Below are positions 11,936 to 26,900 of a DNA stretch of 64,000 bases, piece after piece; within the stretch, counting starts at the first letter, position 1; each line of letters begins with the position of its first letter. The notes under the pieces are model-generated. The model worked only from the letters and a program-made list of their open reading frames with translations, was not told the DNA's origin and searched no databases. The stretch is from Hirudo medicinalis (taxonomy: Eukaryota > Annelida > Clitellata > Hirudinida > Hirudinidae): positions 90,969 through 154,968 of the forward strand of contig MPNW01000033.1 in NCBI GenBank assembly GCA_011800805.1, written 5' to 3'. Made by a program: the position numbers and the translations under genes.

Positions 11936-14900
11936 TAAAAATAACGCCTTGGTTAATAATCCAGGTGGTTCCAATTAGCATGCAATTCGTTCCAATGAAG
12001 TCAATAATTTGGATGTTATTAAAAAAACTATCGATCGATTCGTACATGTTACTGAGAAACATGATAATTCTACGGAAACGAAGATAGATCATCATCGTCG
12101 TCGTCATCGTCATCGTCATCGTCATCATCATCATCATCATGCTTTAACTGAACAATCCTCACCTCCTTGATTGATCTGCACTCCTTCCATATTTCTTACT
12201 CGGGAACTCTATTTTCGTAACAATTAATAAAGATTTATGACCAAAAAAAATAATGAAAATAAATGAGAGAAATAGAAATAAACAAATGCACAAATAAACA
12301 AAAGTTAAGGAAGCAAACCTTGGACACTTAATTCTCCAATAGTAGAAGAGGATCCAAGCTTATTGGAGGCTGTGCACACGTATTGACCTTCATCTTGAGG
12401 GACGACGTTGCTTATTTCCAACGTGGCAACTCCAGCCCTACTCCAGAGTGTGTATTTTCCACTCGACCAATCCAGCTCTTCGTTATCGTGTGACCTTTAA
12501 ATAACGGATTCAATGGGCGGGGCGGTGACCCAAAGGTCATGAACATGGAGAAGGATTTAAAAAGTTAACCGAAGTTAACCGATGTCAATTAAATCGTATT
12601 TAATTTTTGATTTAACTCCGGACATCATTAAAAAACACCACCAAAATTTTAGCAGAAGAGCAGTTGAAAACATTCTATAACGTATTTAACGTGAAAGAAT
12701 TTTTCAAACATTTCGGTTGGTTTGAGATCAAACTGAAAGCATCCACATGATAAAAATAGCTTTCCATTTCAATAGATCCACAGGATAACTCCCTAGGCTA
12801 ATATCTTAACTAATATTTAGTTATTATCTTAATTAATATTTAATGTAATTAGGCTAATATCTAACTTCATTTAAATTGCAAGACATTAAAAAACAGTCGA
12901 GAATAAAGACCAAATAAGATAAAACAACTCACCACTTGAAAGATGAATCTGGTCTTCCGTGGAACTTACATTTAAACCTGGCTGTGCCTCCCGCGTACAC
13001 CTCGGTGTTTGAAAGCTCCTCAATAACCTCTGGGGAAAGGTCAGGAAGTTCTATGAAAGAGTGAAGATAAAGGGGATTGAATGACTGAATGGGCGGTGGA
13101 CTTTCAACTCAACAACCCACCCATTTTGATCTCTCTGTCCAGAGCTACTCCGCATCTTGTCATTTTCAGGAACATGGAGCCCTCGTAAGATAGACGTCCT
13201 ACGGGCAGTTTGTCCTTCGTGAATTTCTGAAGAACGAAGGCAAGCATCTCGATCAGGAATTAAAATTATGGAGTCGTTATTAAAATAGTCGCCTCATATA
13301 ATTATAATTATAACGATTTCTGATGAAATTTATTTTTTTTTATTACAAACTGCTCAAAACTACGAAAGCAATGATTTTATAAAAACTTTGAGAGTAATTT
13401 GATTTAGTATTTATTTAACAAATGAAGTTCAAACAAACCTGTTGAGTGAGGTTGTTGAGGGTCATGAGATGTTTTGATGGAAGGGGAGTGTCAGACAGCT
13501 TGGATTCTGCCTCGCCCTAAGAAATATATATAATAAATAAATTTCAGTTTATTGAAACATACCAACTCTAAAAACAATTAATAGTGAAATAGTTTATCAA
13601 TTCACAATCAATTCGCAGCTAATGTCATGACTCGTGTATCTAAATAAATGAGAGATGGTGCATTACATTGAGCCATGGATGAGACAGTGCTTCAGTTATT
13701 GTCATCCTTTGATCAGGCATTTTGTTGAGGCACTTTCTGATCCAACTTTGTGCGTAGTTGGAGATTGCAATCCACAATTCGTCTGCAAAGTCAATTTCTG
13801 ACGGTCCTGTGATGTTCTCCATTTGTTCTTTCTCAGATTTGCCTGGGAATGCTTGAGTTCCTGATAATCTGATGTCCACAAATGAAATCCAATTCATTGT
13901 GGTTTACATTAGGCGAGTTAAAATGTAAAAATAATCTTACATCGTATAAGCAAGTATGCCAAGGTTCCAGATGTCCGTGTAATAAGAAACTGCCGAGGTG
14001 GTCAGAAATTCAGGCGGGCAGTGTTCGATCGTTGGAAGAAGAACTCTCACGCACCTCGAAGGATCGAGTCGTTGAGAGGAGGAGAAGTTTGACAGTTTCA
14101 ATTGATCGGAGTTGGATGCTTTGAAAAATATTGTCTCCGCCTGCAAAAGGTCGAATAGTTGTTGAAATAAAGAACATTTTGAAATATTACAATACTAACC
14201 CTAATATCCACATTAACAACATTGTGCTTGTGCATGTGACAGACTGCCTGACATATTTGCCTCATGTATTTGATGCAATTAATTTCCGAATGAAGAGGCT
14301 TCGAATGAGAGACCATTTTACTAAGGAGGTCGCATCCGGAAATTCTAAAAAAAAAAAAAAGAAACCACAAGACTCCCATTAAGCAACTTAAAACTTTGGA
14401 CATATTGACAAGTTGTTGGAAGGGATTGTAAAGATGTAAACAAGGATCCACGTAAAGTACTCACAGCTCGAATACGTAGGCCACTTCACCGTCCAATTCG
14501 TAAGCATCGTAGAGTCTGAGAATGTTTGGGTGGTTGAGATCACTGAGGATTTCAATTTCTTGTCTGATCATCATCTTCTCGACACAGTGCACTTGACGAA
14601 CCTCACCAACCAACTTCTGTTGGTCTCCTTTTCTACTGCTCGATGCATAACTCCGTGAGCTCCTCTGGGCAATCAAATACTGGGTTAACGTCTGCTAACC
14701 TACGCTGTAACAACGCCTATCAACTTATTGCAACGCTGAATCTTACCTGGAAATCTCCTCGCAGACGGAATATTTTTTATGGAAAGAGATTTCATTCTTT
14801 AAACTCTTTGGGTTCAGCTTGTGATCGCCTGCCAGAGCATTCTCCATTGAAGCTTAAGAAAGAATTAGTCAGTTAAGATAGATTTATTTTCAAATGAAAA

Positions 14901-17900
14901 TTTAAACCGAATTAATATACATTTTTTGCATACCAAGCTTGTCGTAGTCTATTTCGGCGTTTCCAGTGATCGTCACGGGCCTTGTTGGCGATCCTTCTTG
15001 GCCAATCCCGTAAATATTTTTGGCTCTTATTCGGAACTGATAGGTAGCGTTTGTCTTCAAATTGGAAATTTTAAGCGTATTGAAAACCGTAGAATTGCAT
15101 AGGCTCCACTTGTTTCCAGTCTTTTTGTCGTTTTTTTCCACCAGGTACTCGATGATTGGCGACCCACCATCATCCTCACAGGGCTTCCAACTGAGGACGC
15201 ATGAATTATCCGTGATGTCAGTCACCTGAGGTTCTCCAGGAGGTGGTGATGGGCGATCTAGAACAAACGAATTTTCTCCATTATAAATTTTTAACTAAAG
15301 GTAAGATGATCTCACCCGTGACGTAAACAAAGAATGTGGCTTCATCTGATCCAATGTAATTTTTCGCTTTTATTTGGTAAAGGCCCACGTCGGCTCTGGT
15401 GCAGTTAGCAATCGTCAAAGTGGCACTGAGTTCATCTTGTTCAAATGAGATTCTATCAGAGCTTAAAATGGTGGCTCCCTCTCTCATCCATAACACTTCA
15501 GGGGTTGGTCTTCCATTCAGAGGAACTCTGACCTTCACAGTCGAGTCCTTGGCAAACTGAAGCCCCTCAATCGTTTTTTCTGTCAATCTCAATCTCGCTG
15601 AGCCTGGAAATTAAAATTTGGTTTGATTCAAAGTTTCTGGGCTCTTGGTGGGGGAATGCGCTTTAAAAGATGTTACTGTGTATGGTTAGAAAAGCCCTGG
15701 TAGAACATGTGCCCAAACTGTTGGAAGCTCTGCATTCGACCTCTCCACAGTCAGCGTCATTGATGTTGTTAATGATCAGGTGTGAAGAACCACTCTCTGA
15801 GTGCTTCATGCTGTGCTTGTGGCCATCAAAAATCTCACAGAAGTTCTTAAACCTACATGAAATAGTCAATAATAATATTAATAATAATGATGATGATAAC
15901 GATGACGACAATGACAATAATAATAATAATGATAACGGCGATAATGTTCGATTGACTGATGGTTTGAGATCGTTTTAGTCGGAAAATACAACAACATATA
16001 ACAAGTAAGCCTAACCATCTAACTTTTGGAGCTGGACTCCCGATGACGAGACACTCGAAGTGAGCTCTTTCTCCTTCTTTCGCCAAAACATCTTTCAGTT
16101 TCTTCTTGAATCTTGCAGGCTGCTCATCTTCACAAATGATATTGAATATGCAAAATCACATTTGCATGTGATTTCGTGATTATGAGTAATCTAATAAACC
16201 AACCTTCCGAGTTGAAGTAATACGGAGCCGAAGAATCAGACGGTAGACTACTTCCGAAAGCATTCTCAGCATAAATTCTGAACTGATATTCGACACCTTC
16301 TTGAAGATTCTGAAGCAGGAATGGCGGATTTTGTGCGACGCATTTTGTCACTTTCAACTTGTTGGCACTTATGACTTCCTTTCTCTCCACTATGTAGTGA
16401 AGAATGGATGAATAGTGGCATTCCTCGCCGATGTTTTCTTTATTGTTTTCAATATTTGCCACCTCCCAATCCAACCACCTCTTGTCGCTCGACTTGCTTC
16501 CGATTATATACGGGGTCGAAGGTTTTCTGGGCACATCTTGAAAGATAAAAAACACACTGAGTCTAAAAATATCAACTAAATGTCACAAAATAATGAACAA
16601 CTAACCTCCTAATTGATCGGTATTGATCCTGATTGGTTCGCTCAGTTCTCTCGAAGGTCCAATTCCAAACCGATTCTCTGCACTGACCCTCAGAAAATAG
16701 CCTTTCCCCAGGGACATGTTTCCCAACTCGCATTCGTACACGTCGGGTGGGAGTTTGGCGAGGAATGTCCACTCATCGGATCCTTCGTCTCTCTTCTCGA
16801 TGACATAACCTAGTAAATTGTTGACGACAGAATTTCTTGGAGGCGTCCATGAGATATTAATGTTCGATCGGTTAATGATAGCGGTTGTTAGGGAGGCAGG
16901 TGCACAAGGGACGTCTGAAGAAGGAAAGACAATTTAGATATATTAATTTCATATTCTTAATATCAAACACTCAATCCACATTACCAGTTGTTTGAATTCC
17001 TTCTTCGTTGTCGAAGTTTGTAGTTCCATTTGGAATATTCAAAGAGCTTGACTCACTTTTAAAGTCGATAAAATCAGAATCAGTAAATGAATCCACGTCA
17101 CACTGTAATTCCAAATCTCCTCCTTTTTCGATTTTGAACTTTTCAGGCAGTTTTTTAATGAACCACGGCTTACATCCCATATTCTTCGAATTACTGCAGT
17201 ACAAGGCAAATGGTTTTCCTTCAAAAAGCTCCAATTTGAATGGAAGCTTTTGCACGAACCATGGCCTTGCGCTTTCTGAGACTAAATAATGATTCCAATT
17301 TAGAAATTTACATTTAGAATATTAACATTTAACAATCTTACAATCGGAATGAAGCAGGAAATTTGGAACAGCTTGACAGAATGGACCGAGACCGCACGTA
17401 TTTTCGGCTGCAATTCTAAACGACGAGGACCTGCCGAGCAGCAGGGTAGGTACTTTAACTTGAAGAGAATCACCGGGGGCGGAACAACAAAAAACCCAGG
17501 AGTTGCTGGAACTGTCGCATCTTTCGATCATGTACCTCAACACTTTATCACCACCGTCGTCTTTTGGAGGTGACCAGTTTAACAGAATTATAGCCTCGTC
17601 ATCGGGACTTAAGGCGAACTTTGGACTCTCAGGAGCACCGGGTTTATCTTTAACAATTACGTAAATTCTATGGTATGGCATATTTACTACTACTAATACT
17701 ACTAGTATTAACAATAACAATAACAATAACAATAATAATAATAAAACAAGTTGTAGTTAATTAATAGATTTAAATTTAAAAAAGTGTTTAAAAACCTTTA
17801 ACGACAATGTAGACTTTACAACTGCACACTCCAAACTCGTCCTCCAAATAAACCGCGTACGTTCCTCCGTGAACAAATCTGTCAACATTCTTCAACACCA

Positions 17901-20900
17901 AAGAAGTTATTCCGTCAGACAGCTCGAATCCTTCAATGTTTTCCATGACGCTTCCATCGGATTCATTCATTTTCTTCCACGTGACTTTGTGGTTCCCGGT
18001 CGACTCGGATTTATAAGGAATACTGATTGTTGCTGACGATCCAGCGAAAACCGTGAATTCCATCTCTGCAGTCGAAAACGCATGCATAACCGATAAAAAA
18101 AGTTGATAAATGACTCGATAATAAATTAATGATTAATCTAAATAGGCTAAAAACCTTATTAGCGAAAATACTTAAAAGAAAATTATGTTACATCATTTGG
18201 AGAAGGAAAGCTTATTGAAAGGCAAAACGCTCCCTCGAAAACTAACTATCGATAAACAAGATGCTGGCAAGCTGAAAAATTCCATTCGAGGCAAAGCATA
18301 TATTCATTTGTTGGCTGCAAGTTATTTCTAGAAACAAACACAACTTTCCAACGGGAGTCATTGAACAGGTTCAGATGTAACAGTTGCTTCCGATGGTAGG
18401 GATTTTATCATTAGCGAATATATAAATTTAATTCTATTTAGGCATATATTTGTCACGATTTTATTGTAAATTTGAATAAAAACTACCTGTGCAAGTTTTT
18501 CCATTTGTCCAGGTGATCTCATCGGCAGTTTCCAACAGTTGGACGTCAGGTGAACGTTGCTCATTCGGTAATTTAACAAGTTGCCTCCTGTTTTCATCGA
18601 CTGAATTTAGAAACAAACTTGAAGAATCCATTTCTTCAATGCGCAGTTTTATTAATTCGTCTTCCAAGTTTAATTTTATTTGAGGGACAACGGTTTGCTG
18701 CTCCTCTTCGGGACTGAGAGCCCTGTAAGTTTTCTCCAAGCGAACCTCTTTAGTTTTGCAAATATCGTCGGAAATAATCGTGACATTTTCATGTTCTGAC
18801 TTGGGTTGAGATATTTTTAGATTTTCCCTATTTTCACTTAAGCTTTTGTCTTGGTCGTTTTCGTCTGTTGTCTGTTTAAACTCTATTACTTGATTGATTT
18901 CAACAAATGAATCAATATTTTCCTTTGTCTTTTCATCGGTTCCTTCACTTGAAATAATGTTTTTCTCATCTTCATTTTTATTATTTGTTTCAAGTAACTT
19001 TTCTGACTCCTGAACGGGAAGAATTTTCTGAGTTTCAGTTTCTTTACGATCTGATTCCTCCTTAACCGAACCTTTAATGTCAATAGTAACGTTCTCCAAC
19101 ACTAAATTCTCTTGCTGAAAAGCATCCCACTTTGTTTCATCAGTTAAGGATACTTCGACAAACTGGCTTTCCTTTGTTTGGCCCTGAGATTCCTCTTCCT
19201 TAAATTTTAATCCATCATTAAGAGTTGGATCTGTTTCTATGGATGGGATCTCATTAGGAACCGATGCTGATATTTCTGCTTTGTTTTCCATTACAAGCAC
19301 TTCAGGTGAACTTTCCAAGAACCTTTCATCTGATGATGCCTGTTGCATGTCAACTTCATCATGTTCCTCAAACAGGTTGTCAGGTTGTGGATTTGGAATG
19401 TCTCTTTCTGGTTCATTCACTTCATTTATCATAGGATTTATTAAGCTTGTGCTTATTTCTGCGACAGTATCTGGGACAAACTCTAAATCTGCGATGACTT
19501 CTTTAATGGAATTCTCTGAAAATAAGTTTTCATCAGCATGGCATTCCCCCTTCATATCAGCAGAATTCTGATCTTGAAAAGTGCCTGATTTCGATTCTTC
19601 AGATGTCAATTTGACTACGTGTATTGGCTTTTCATCTTGAGAAGTTGTGGTGGATATCTCATTAATCTGCACAGAAGGACACACCTGTAGTTCTTTTGCA
19701 GTATCTGATTCCCTAAATTCTACAGAATCATTTGTAATCTCTTTGTAGTCATCAAGATCTATTTTTCTTTCACTTGCTTCTTCGCGTGTATCGCCACAAA
19801 GAGGCAATCCTTCTTTGGCTTCTCCGGATTGAAGGGTCTCAGGCACAATTTCTATTTGTGTAGATTGCAATTCTAAATCTTGTACGATCTGCTTTTCAAC
19901 TGATTTATTGCTTTGCTGAGCTGGGACCTCGTCCCTACGTAATTCATGTACGTTCTCGATATCCAATCCGATTTGCATTTTATCGGGACTGCCGGTTAGA
20001 CTCACCAATTTTACCAGTCTGACATCTTCAGAGGCACATACCATCTGCGTTGCCTCAATTACTGTTTGTTGGCAATCTGCTATTGACATATTAACCGTTC
20101 TTGCTTCATTCAAATCTTCGTTAATTTTTCCAATGCCTGGATTTGTGTCCTCTAATTCTATCTTTTCTTCGCTTTGATTTTCTTGTTGAACTGAATGAAT
20201 GACGGACATTGTGACTTCAGAAAGCTCAGAATTGGTTGAAGTGTTTTCATTGATATCACTTGCCACAGATTCAAGCAAGTCATCCGATTTCTGTTCACCC
20301 TGACCAATTAAAGCTGTGGCATTAGCGGATCCAAGGTTTTCAAATTCTTCCTTTATCTGCTGTTTGTCGTCTTTAACGAGGTCTGATGTGGACTCTTTCG
20401 AATTGTCGATAACCTCTGGCATGACATCAGGAACGTCAACATTGTTTAATTTTTCGGTTGTGGGGCTTGGTTCGTTAATTTCTGAATGAGAATGAGGCAT
20501 TTCTAAAGATATTGTTTGCTTATCTGCACTTGTGGAGGTCATCAAAACATCTTGACTCACGATTACTTCTTCAGAGGAAACCATTTTAAGTTCAACATCT
20601 TTTGGTACTTTTTCGGTACCAATTGTTTCCCCTTGTAATAAGCCTTCCGATGTCTGCAATTTTTCTTCGATTTGGTTTTCTTCCTCTTCATGATTTGCTT
20701 TCATGTCTTTTGTTCTTTCCATCTCTTCATCCTCGGAAGATCTTTCATGCGATGATGTTTCCTTACTTTGATCTGTTTCTTCAGACGGCTGCATTTGCTG
20801 AACTTTATTATTTGATTCGAAGTCATCCGATTGTTTCACCGTGTTTTCATCTTCAGATTGAGCGTCTTTTGCAAACTCTTTCTTTTCCTCTTCAGATGGC

Positions 20901-23900
20901 ACTAAACCTTCCTTTGTATCGAAAGATGATTTATCCTCCAAGGCCGACACTTCCAAAGTAACCTCAGGAACGAATTCCAATTCCAAAGATTCATCTTCAG
21001 TTGGCGAAATTTTGTCCGCTGTAATTAGAGATGCTTTTTCTTCATCTGGTTTACTGTCATCCATTTTATCTTCAGAAATGAGCCGATGATCAGCAGCATT
21101 TTGTTCACTGCTTTCACGTGTCAACTTTGTAGTCACCAATGCTGGTGCCTCAGACTCTGATTGTTCAGGGACGATGTTTTCTTCTGAAAAGTCTCCGATG
21201 TTTTTTACTGATGATTCAAATGTCTCGTTGCTTTTATCCTCATCATTGGATTGGTCTTTGAAAGTAATTTCCTCCTTATCTTCTTCGGGATCAGCTTGCC
21301 TGCCTCTGATATTTGCTAACTGCCCATCTTCGTGAACGAGTTCCAGTTTGTTCGATGTTGTATCTTTGGTTTCGTCTAAGACTTTTGCTTGTTGTTCCAA
21401 AGTCAGGGTTGTTCCAAAATCCTCTGGATTCGCTTCTTGAGCCTGTTGAGTTTGTTCAACAATATTTTCTTCATCCTCTTTATGTTCTACACATTCACAA
21501 GAAGATGATTTCTCTTCTGCTGATATAACATGTATTCCATCCATATTGCTCTTCATTTCTTCTGAGTCCTTGGTGGGTATTTGATCTGAAAGAGATTTAT
21601 TCAAAAGAGAAGCAAGCGCCGCCTCTTCCGCTACGTCTGAGTCTTTCGCCTCTGAAGATGATACTTCTAATTCAACGTTACCCTTAGTAATCTGCTTTTC
21701 AGTGCTAATATGTTCAGATACATCAATTGGTTTTTCGTCACTAGAAATTGTGGACGGCTTTAATTCTTTTTGATACGAAGACAAGAGTGGTTCATCTGTA
21801 AATATTACGTTGTCTGGCTTCTGTGATTGATCGATTTCAATTGACATTCTTTCTTGTTTGACATCACTAGATAATTCGATAGATGATGATGGTGTTTCTA
21901 TATTACCATCGGGAGAACTACTACCCACTTGTTCTACAATAGCTTCCTTCATTTCATCGAACTTCTCCATCAGATATTCTGCTGTTTCAACTACTCCGAC
22001 TGATTCTAAAACTTGTTCATTCATTTCGGGAGCCTCAACATATATAGTTTTTGCAGATGTTTCTTTATCATCTTCTAATGATATTGATGCAGTATCAATA
22101 TTTATCTGTTGATCGACAGACTCCTCCTTATTCACCGTGGATGATTCGACAGTTGTCTCCTTATCCTCATTTTCTATTGGTAAAGACACGTGTTTCAAAT
22201 CTTTAAAGTTATCATCTTCTGCGCTAGTGTCAGTTGAGATGATTGCTGGTTCCTCATCGGTGTTATTGATTTCAATCACTGATTTGTTTTCAGAATGTGT
22301 TCCCGTCACAAATTCTAAGCCATTCAAATTAGTTTCATTAGGTGGACATCCAATTTCGACTGGTGAAAGGAATTCCTCCTTTACGACAACAGCATCGAGT
22401 TTACAAATACTTATTTCACAAGATGATTCTTGAGGCACCACTGATAATAATTGTCCTTCTTCCTGTGAAATTATCGCCTGTTTGTCAGATATTGGCTTGA
22501 ATTCAAATTCGACTATTTGTCCTGTATTGGTTGTTACAGATAGATTAGAATCTATTGTTGTCGACGTAATTGTTTGACTTCTTTCATCGAGTGGATGTCC
22601 ATCAACAACCTCCACTTCATCAACAGTCGAGTATACATCGCCTGATATCTGTGTTTCAGTTTCTTCAATCACATGGTCAAGTTCTGTAATTGTGAATTTA
22701 TCTTCACTAGGTTTCATTTCTTCTGAGGTAATATTCAATTCCTCTAATAGTTCCTGGTCTCTGTGGTCGGTAATGCTGGTAGGTTCCTGCAATTGTTCAC
22801 TTATTGTGCTTTCTTTTGATCCTAACGAGTTTAATTTCTGCTCATCAACAATGTTGTCACTAACTTTCATAATATTTGAATGAACATCGTTAGTTTCTGC
22901 TTCAGGAACTGTTTCCTCTTCCAACAACACCTGTTCTTGTTGGGTGATGACAAAACTCAATTTCTTATCCACAGCTTCTTCACCAACTGATGCTTGTACC
23001 TGCTCAAATTCTCCCTTTTCCACTAAACCTTCATCTTCTTCAGAAATAGACGGCTCTACAAGTTTAGTTTCTTCTGTATTACCTTCACTTGGTTTCACAT
23101 GAACGACTTCGACTTCTTCAGGATTAGTCACTTCCACTTTTACGTAAGAGAAAGCAGCAGATTCAATTGCCACATCATCCTCTTTGTCGTCCAATTCAGG
23201 TGGTGGTTCATTAATTATTTGTTTTTCAACCGGTTCATAATAATCACACGAAGCTAGGACTTCATTTTTCACATCAATCTCCACTTTTGCTTCGTCGATG
23301 TCAATCAACGTTTTAATCATTTTATCTGGATCATTCCCGGAGTTATCCATGTCCAACGCAGTATCAGAGATTAATACTTCACTAATAATTTCTCTGGAAC
23401 TTATTGTCAATACATGGTCTGGTACAACTGCTTTTTGTGATTCTAAAGTAACTTTTTCTCCATTGAAGTGTTCCCGTTGGACGATGACAGAGCTCATCCT
23501 TTCCTCATCTTTAGCAGCTTGTTCTTTATCTTTAACCGATTTTTCTTCGTCTGCAGAACTTTTAGTTTCTTCAGAAATACACGGCTCCACAAATTTATTT
23601 TCTTCTAAGTGGTTTGTGTCCACTTTTGCGTTACCAATGGCATTTATATTTTCCTCCTCGTTTAGTACTTCTACTTTTAGGTCAGAAAGAGACTCTGATT
23701 CCAGCGCAACCTCATCCTTGTTGACATCGTCGTGTTTAACGTCAATTCCTTCTACTTGTTCTTGATCTTTGTTGTTTTCTCCCTCTTCTTTCATTATATT
23801 TTCAGTGTCATGCTTGAACACTAAGGGAGATGTATTTGGAAAGTTTGTATTTTTCTCAAGACTCAAAGTTTGTCTTTCCTCTGCGTTCGATTCTTCATCA

Positions 23901-26900
23901 TCTTCAATCTTTTGTTGTTCACTGTCATCTTTTTCTGCCAAGTCCAATTTGATTTCAAAGGTTTTGGTTTTATCAAATAATAAAATATTCGGGTCTTGAT
24001 CAGACCCAACAATTTCTATTTCATTAGCAAGCACTTTTTCGACACCTTTAAGGATGTGTGATTCTTTTATTGGCGACTGAGTGTCATTTTCCTCGCATGT
24101 GGTTTTTTGAACATCAATAACTGATGTTGACTTTGTTTCTTTGAAGGCTTCAGGGGCTTCATTTAAAATTACCTTTTTACTTTGGTCATGCATGGTTAGC
24201 TGTTCATCATCTAAGCTTTTCACATCCTTAAAATGTATCTTATTCTCTGTTTCATCTTTAATCACTTCATCTAAAAATTGTTCAATAATTTCACTACTGA
24301 CCCCCTGAATAACCAGCTCTTTCTCAACCGATTCGTAATAATCGCTGGAAGTTAACGATTCTTCGAGTGCATAACTTTGCACAACATTCTTGACGTCTTC
24401 GTCGACGTTTTCCAACAGAATTGGATTTGGTGCTTCTCCTCTCACATTTAACCCGCTATCACCACCGGAGTACAATACTTCAGCAAATGTTTCTCCAGTG
24501 CTTTTTGTCAGCAATTCCACATCTGGCTCAACTCTTTGTGACTCCAATGGTTTCGACTCTGTTTCAGTCAGTACATTTAGCTCTATATTTTCCGATGAAC
24601 TAACTTCTTGCTCGTTGGCAGATGGAGATGTAATGGCCAGTGATGTCTGGCTTTCGGCATTTTCACTCTTCTTTTCTTGTGTTGGAGATTTATCCGGATC
24701 CATAATTATTCTTGTTTCATCCGACTCTGAATTTACGTCCGTCAGTGTTCCATTCTGAGTTTCGTAAGGTAACGTTTTGACAATTTCATGCCCTTCTCTC
24801 ATATCATCGGTTGTTGCTTGGCATATGATAATTTCATTTTCTTGACCATCTTTAATATCGACTGATTTGTGCCTGAGGTCTTGTTCTGTTGCATCTAATT
24901 TTATTTTTTCATCAACCGTATTTGAAGAAATCTTTTCAAAGGTTGAATACTCGTCATCTTTTATCAAAACATGGCCCTCGTCGACAATGTTCTGTTTTTC
25001 TTTGGATATTTCTTCAATCGATTCGATCATCTTCGTGCTTTCCTGCTTATCTTCCTTAAGGTTTCTCGTTTTCTCACCTTCAAGATCAGCTCCTAGGTTC
25101 GATGGCTCTTCTCCTCCTTTTTCTGGAGATGTTTGCTCATCTGTGCCGCTAATAGAATTATTTACTTGCTCGATAAGTTCGTTTTCTTCATGTTTCTCGC
25201 CTCCATTTAAAATATTTGATGAAATATTTGGTATTGTTTCCTCGCTATGTTCATCAACAGTTGCATCGATAACCGTCTCTCCAAATTCTCCATTCGTCTC
25301 CTTATTTGGTGCTTCTGAAGTTATGACGATTGATTGATTTTCTCCTTTCTCTATATCAATGGATGGAGTCAGCTGCGTCTCCTTATCCTCTTCAGTTTCA
25401 GATTGCAAGATTTCCACTTTCGGAGTTCCAACTTCTGCAGTCAAGCAGTTTTCTGAGGTTATTGTTTGCTCCCCCTCATTTCTTAGATTTTCGTCTTTAT
25501 GTTTTGCGAATTTAACGAATGTTAATAATTCATCGGTTGCTTCTCTTAAGACTTGAGAGGCTAATTCGAGCGCGTAGTTTTGAGTGTCATTCTGAGTGAT
25601 TTCCTCGTTAATGTAAGGAATGTTCTTCAACCCATTATAACCAAATTCTTTCGCCTTATTGTCTATGTCGCTTTCAATAGAATTTTCAGCCATTTTGAAT
25701 GCAAAATCTTCCATGTTGATTATTTCTTTTATAACACCATCCAATACATCCGATATCAATTTATTTAAGTAGCTGTAACCTTCATCTGTAATTTCATGCT
25801 GACTCAGTTCTTGAGCAACTTCCTCAGTTGTACTTGTAGCATTTTCTCCAGAAAGTTTTATTGATGCAATTTCAATTTCATTGCTTTTGACTAGTTTGTC
25901 AAAACGTTTTGTTTCTTCTATTAATGCTTTCTCTCCAGGCAGACTTTTAATAATTTCTTCATTCTTTTGCCAGTTTTTCATATCAGTATGTTTGTCAGGT
26001 GTAAACTCTTTTTCGTCTCCTTCGTCGTGATCAATCATTTGTTCCTCTGTTTTATCGACAACATTCGTGTTTTCAGGTTTGGGATGCAATGCTTGTGCTA
26101 CTTTTCCACCTTCCAAAGCAACTAAATTTGTTTCTATTGTTGAAATGACTTCCATGATGATTGAATCCACAGCAGTTTCGATTAGTTCAGTGATTTTACA
26201 TTCTTCCAACTGCTTGCGTGCACATTTGTTTTCTTTGCCAACCACTTCGGGCACCATTAATTTTTCTTTCGATGAAGATGCCTCTTCGCTAGCTGACGTT
26301 TCCATCCTCACTTGGGAATTATCATACGATGTATTGTCGATATGTGGATCCTTTGTCTGATAATCTAATGCCTTCTCTGAAATCAGTCCTTCCTTATCTT
26401 CGTCAGACTGTGCTACTTGCTTAATCTCAGGATCAATATCTCTATTAATTTGTATTTCATCGAATTTTGTTACTTCAAATTCAATGGGAGGAACAGTTTG
26501 GTCACACACCATTTTCTCTGATTTACTTACTGCTTTCCCTTCATCAGATTCTTCAGACACTAAGTTTGGCACATCTTCTGATGGAGACAGATCTTTGGTA
26601 ACGTCTTTAATGTCAACATCATCATGCAATGTATTTGCTCCGTCAATGCGTTCTTGAAGGACGACTTCCTGTTTAACAACTTCAATCGTATCCGGATCTG
26701 ATTTAATCTTTCGCAATCCGTTTAATTCTTTTCCATCATTGGCAGGGAAAGAGATTGGTTCTTCTGTGTCAATAATCTTTTCGGTGGCGTCTTCCCCAAT
26801 TTTTGTTTCAAAAAATTCTTCGGCCTTCTCAATTGGAGATGACTGAGGAATGTTAGCGACAGTTTCAAAGTTATCTTCATTCTCAAATGCAATTTCTGCT

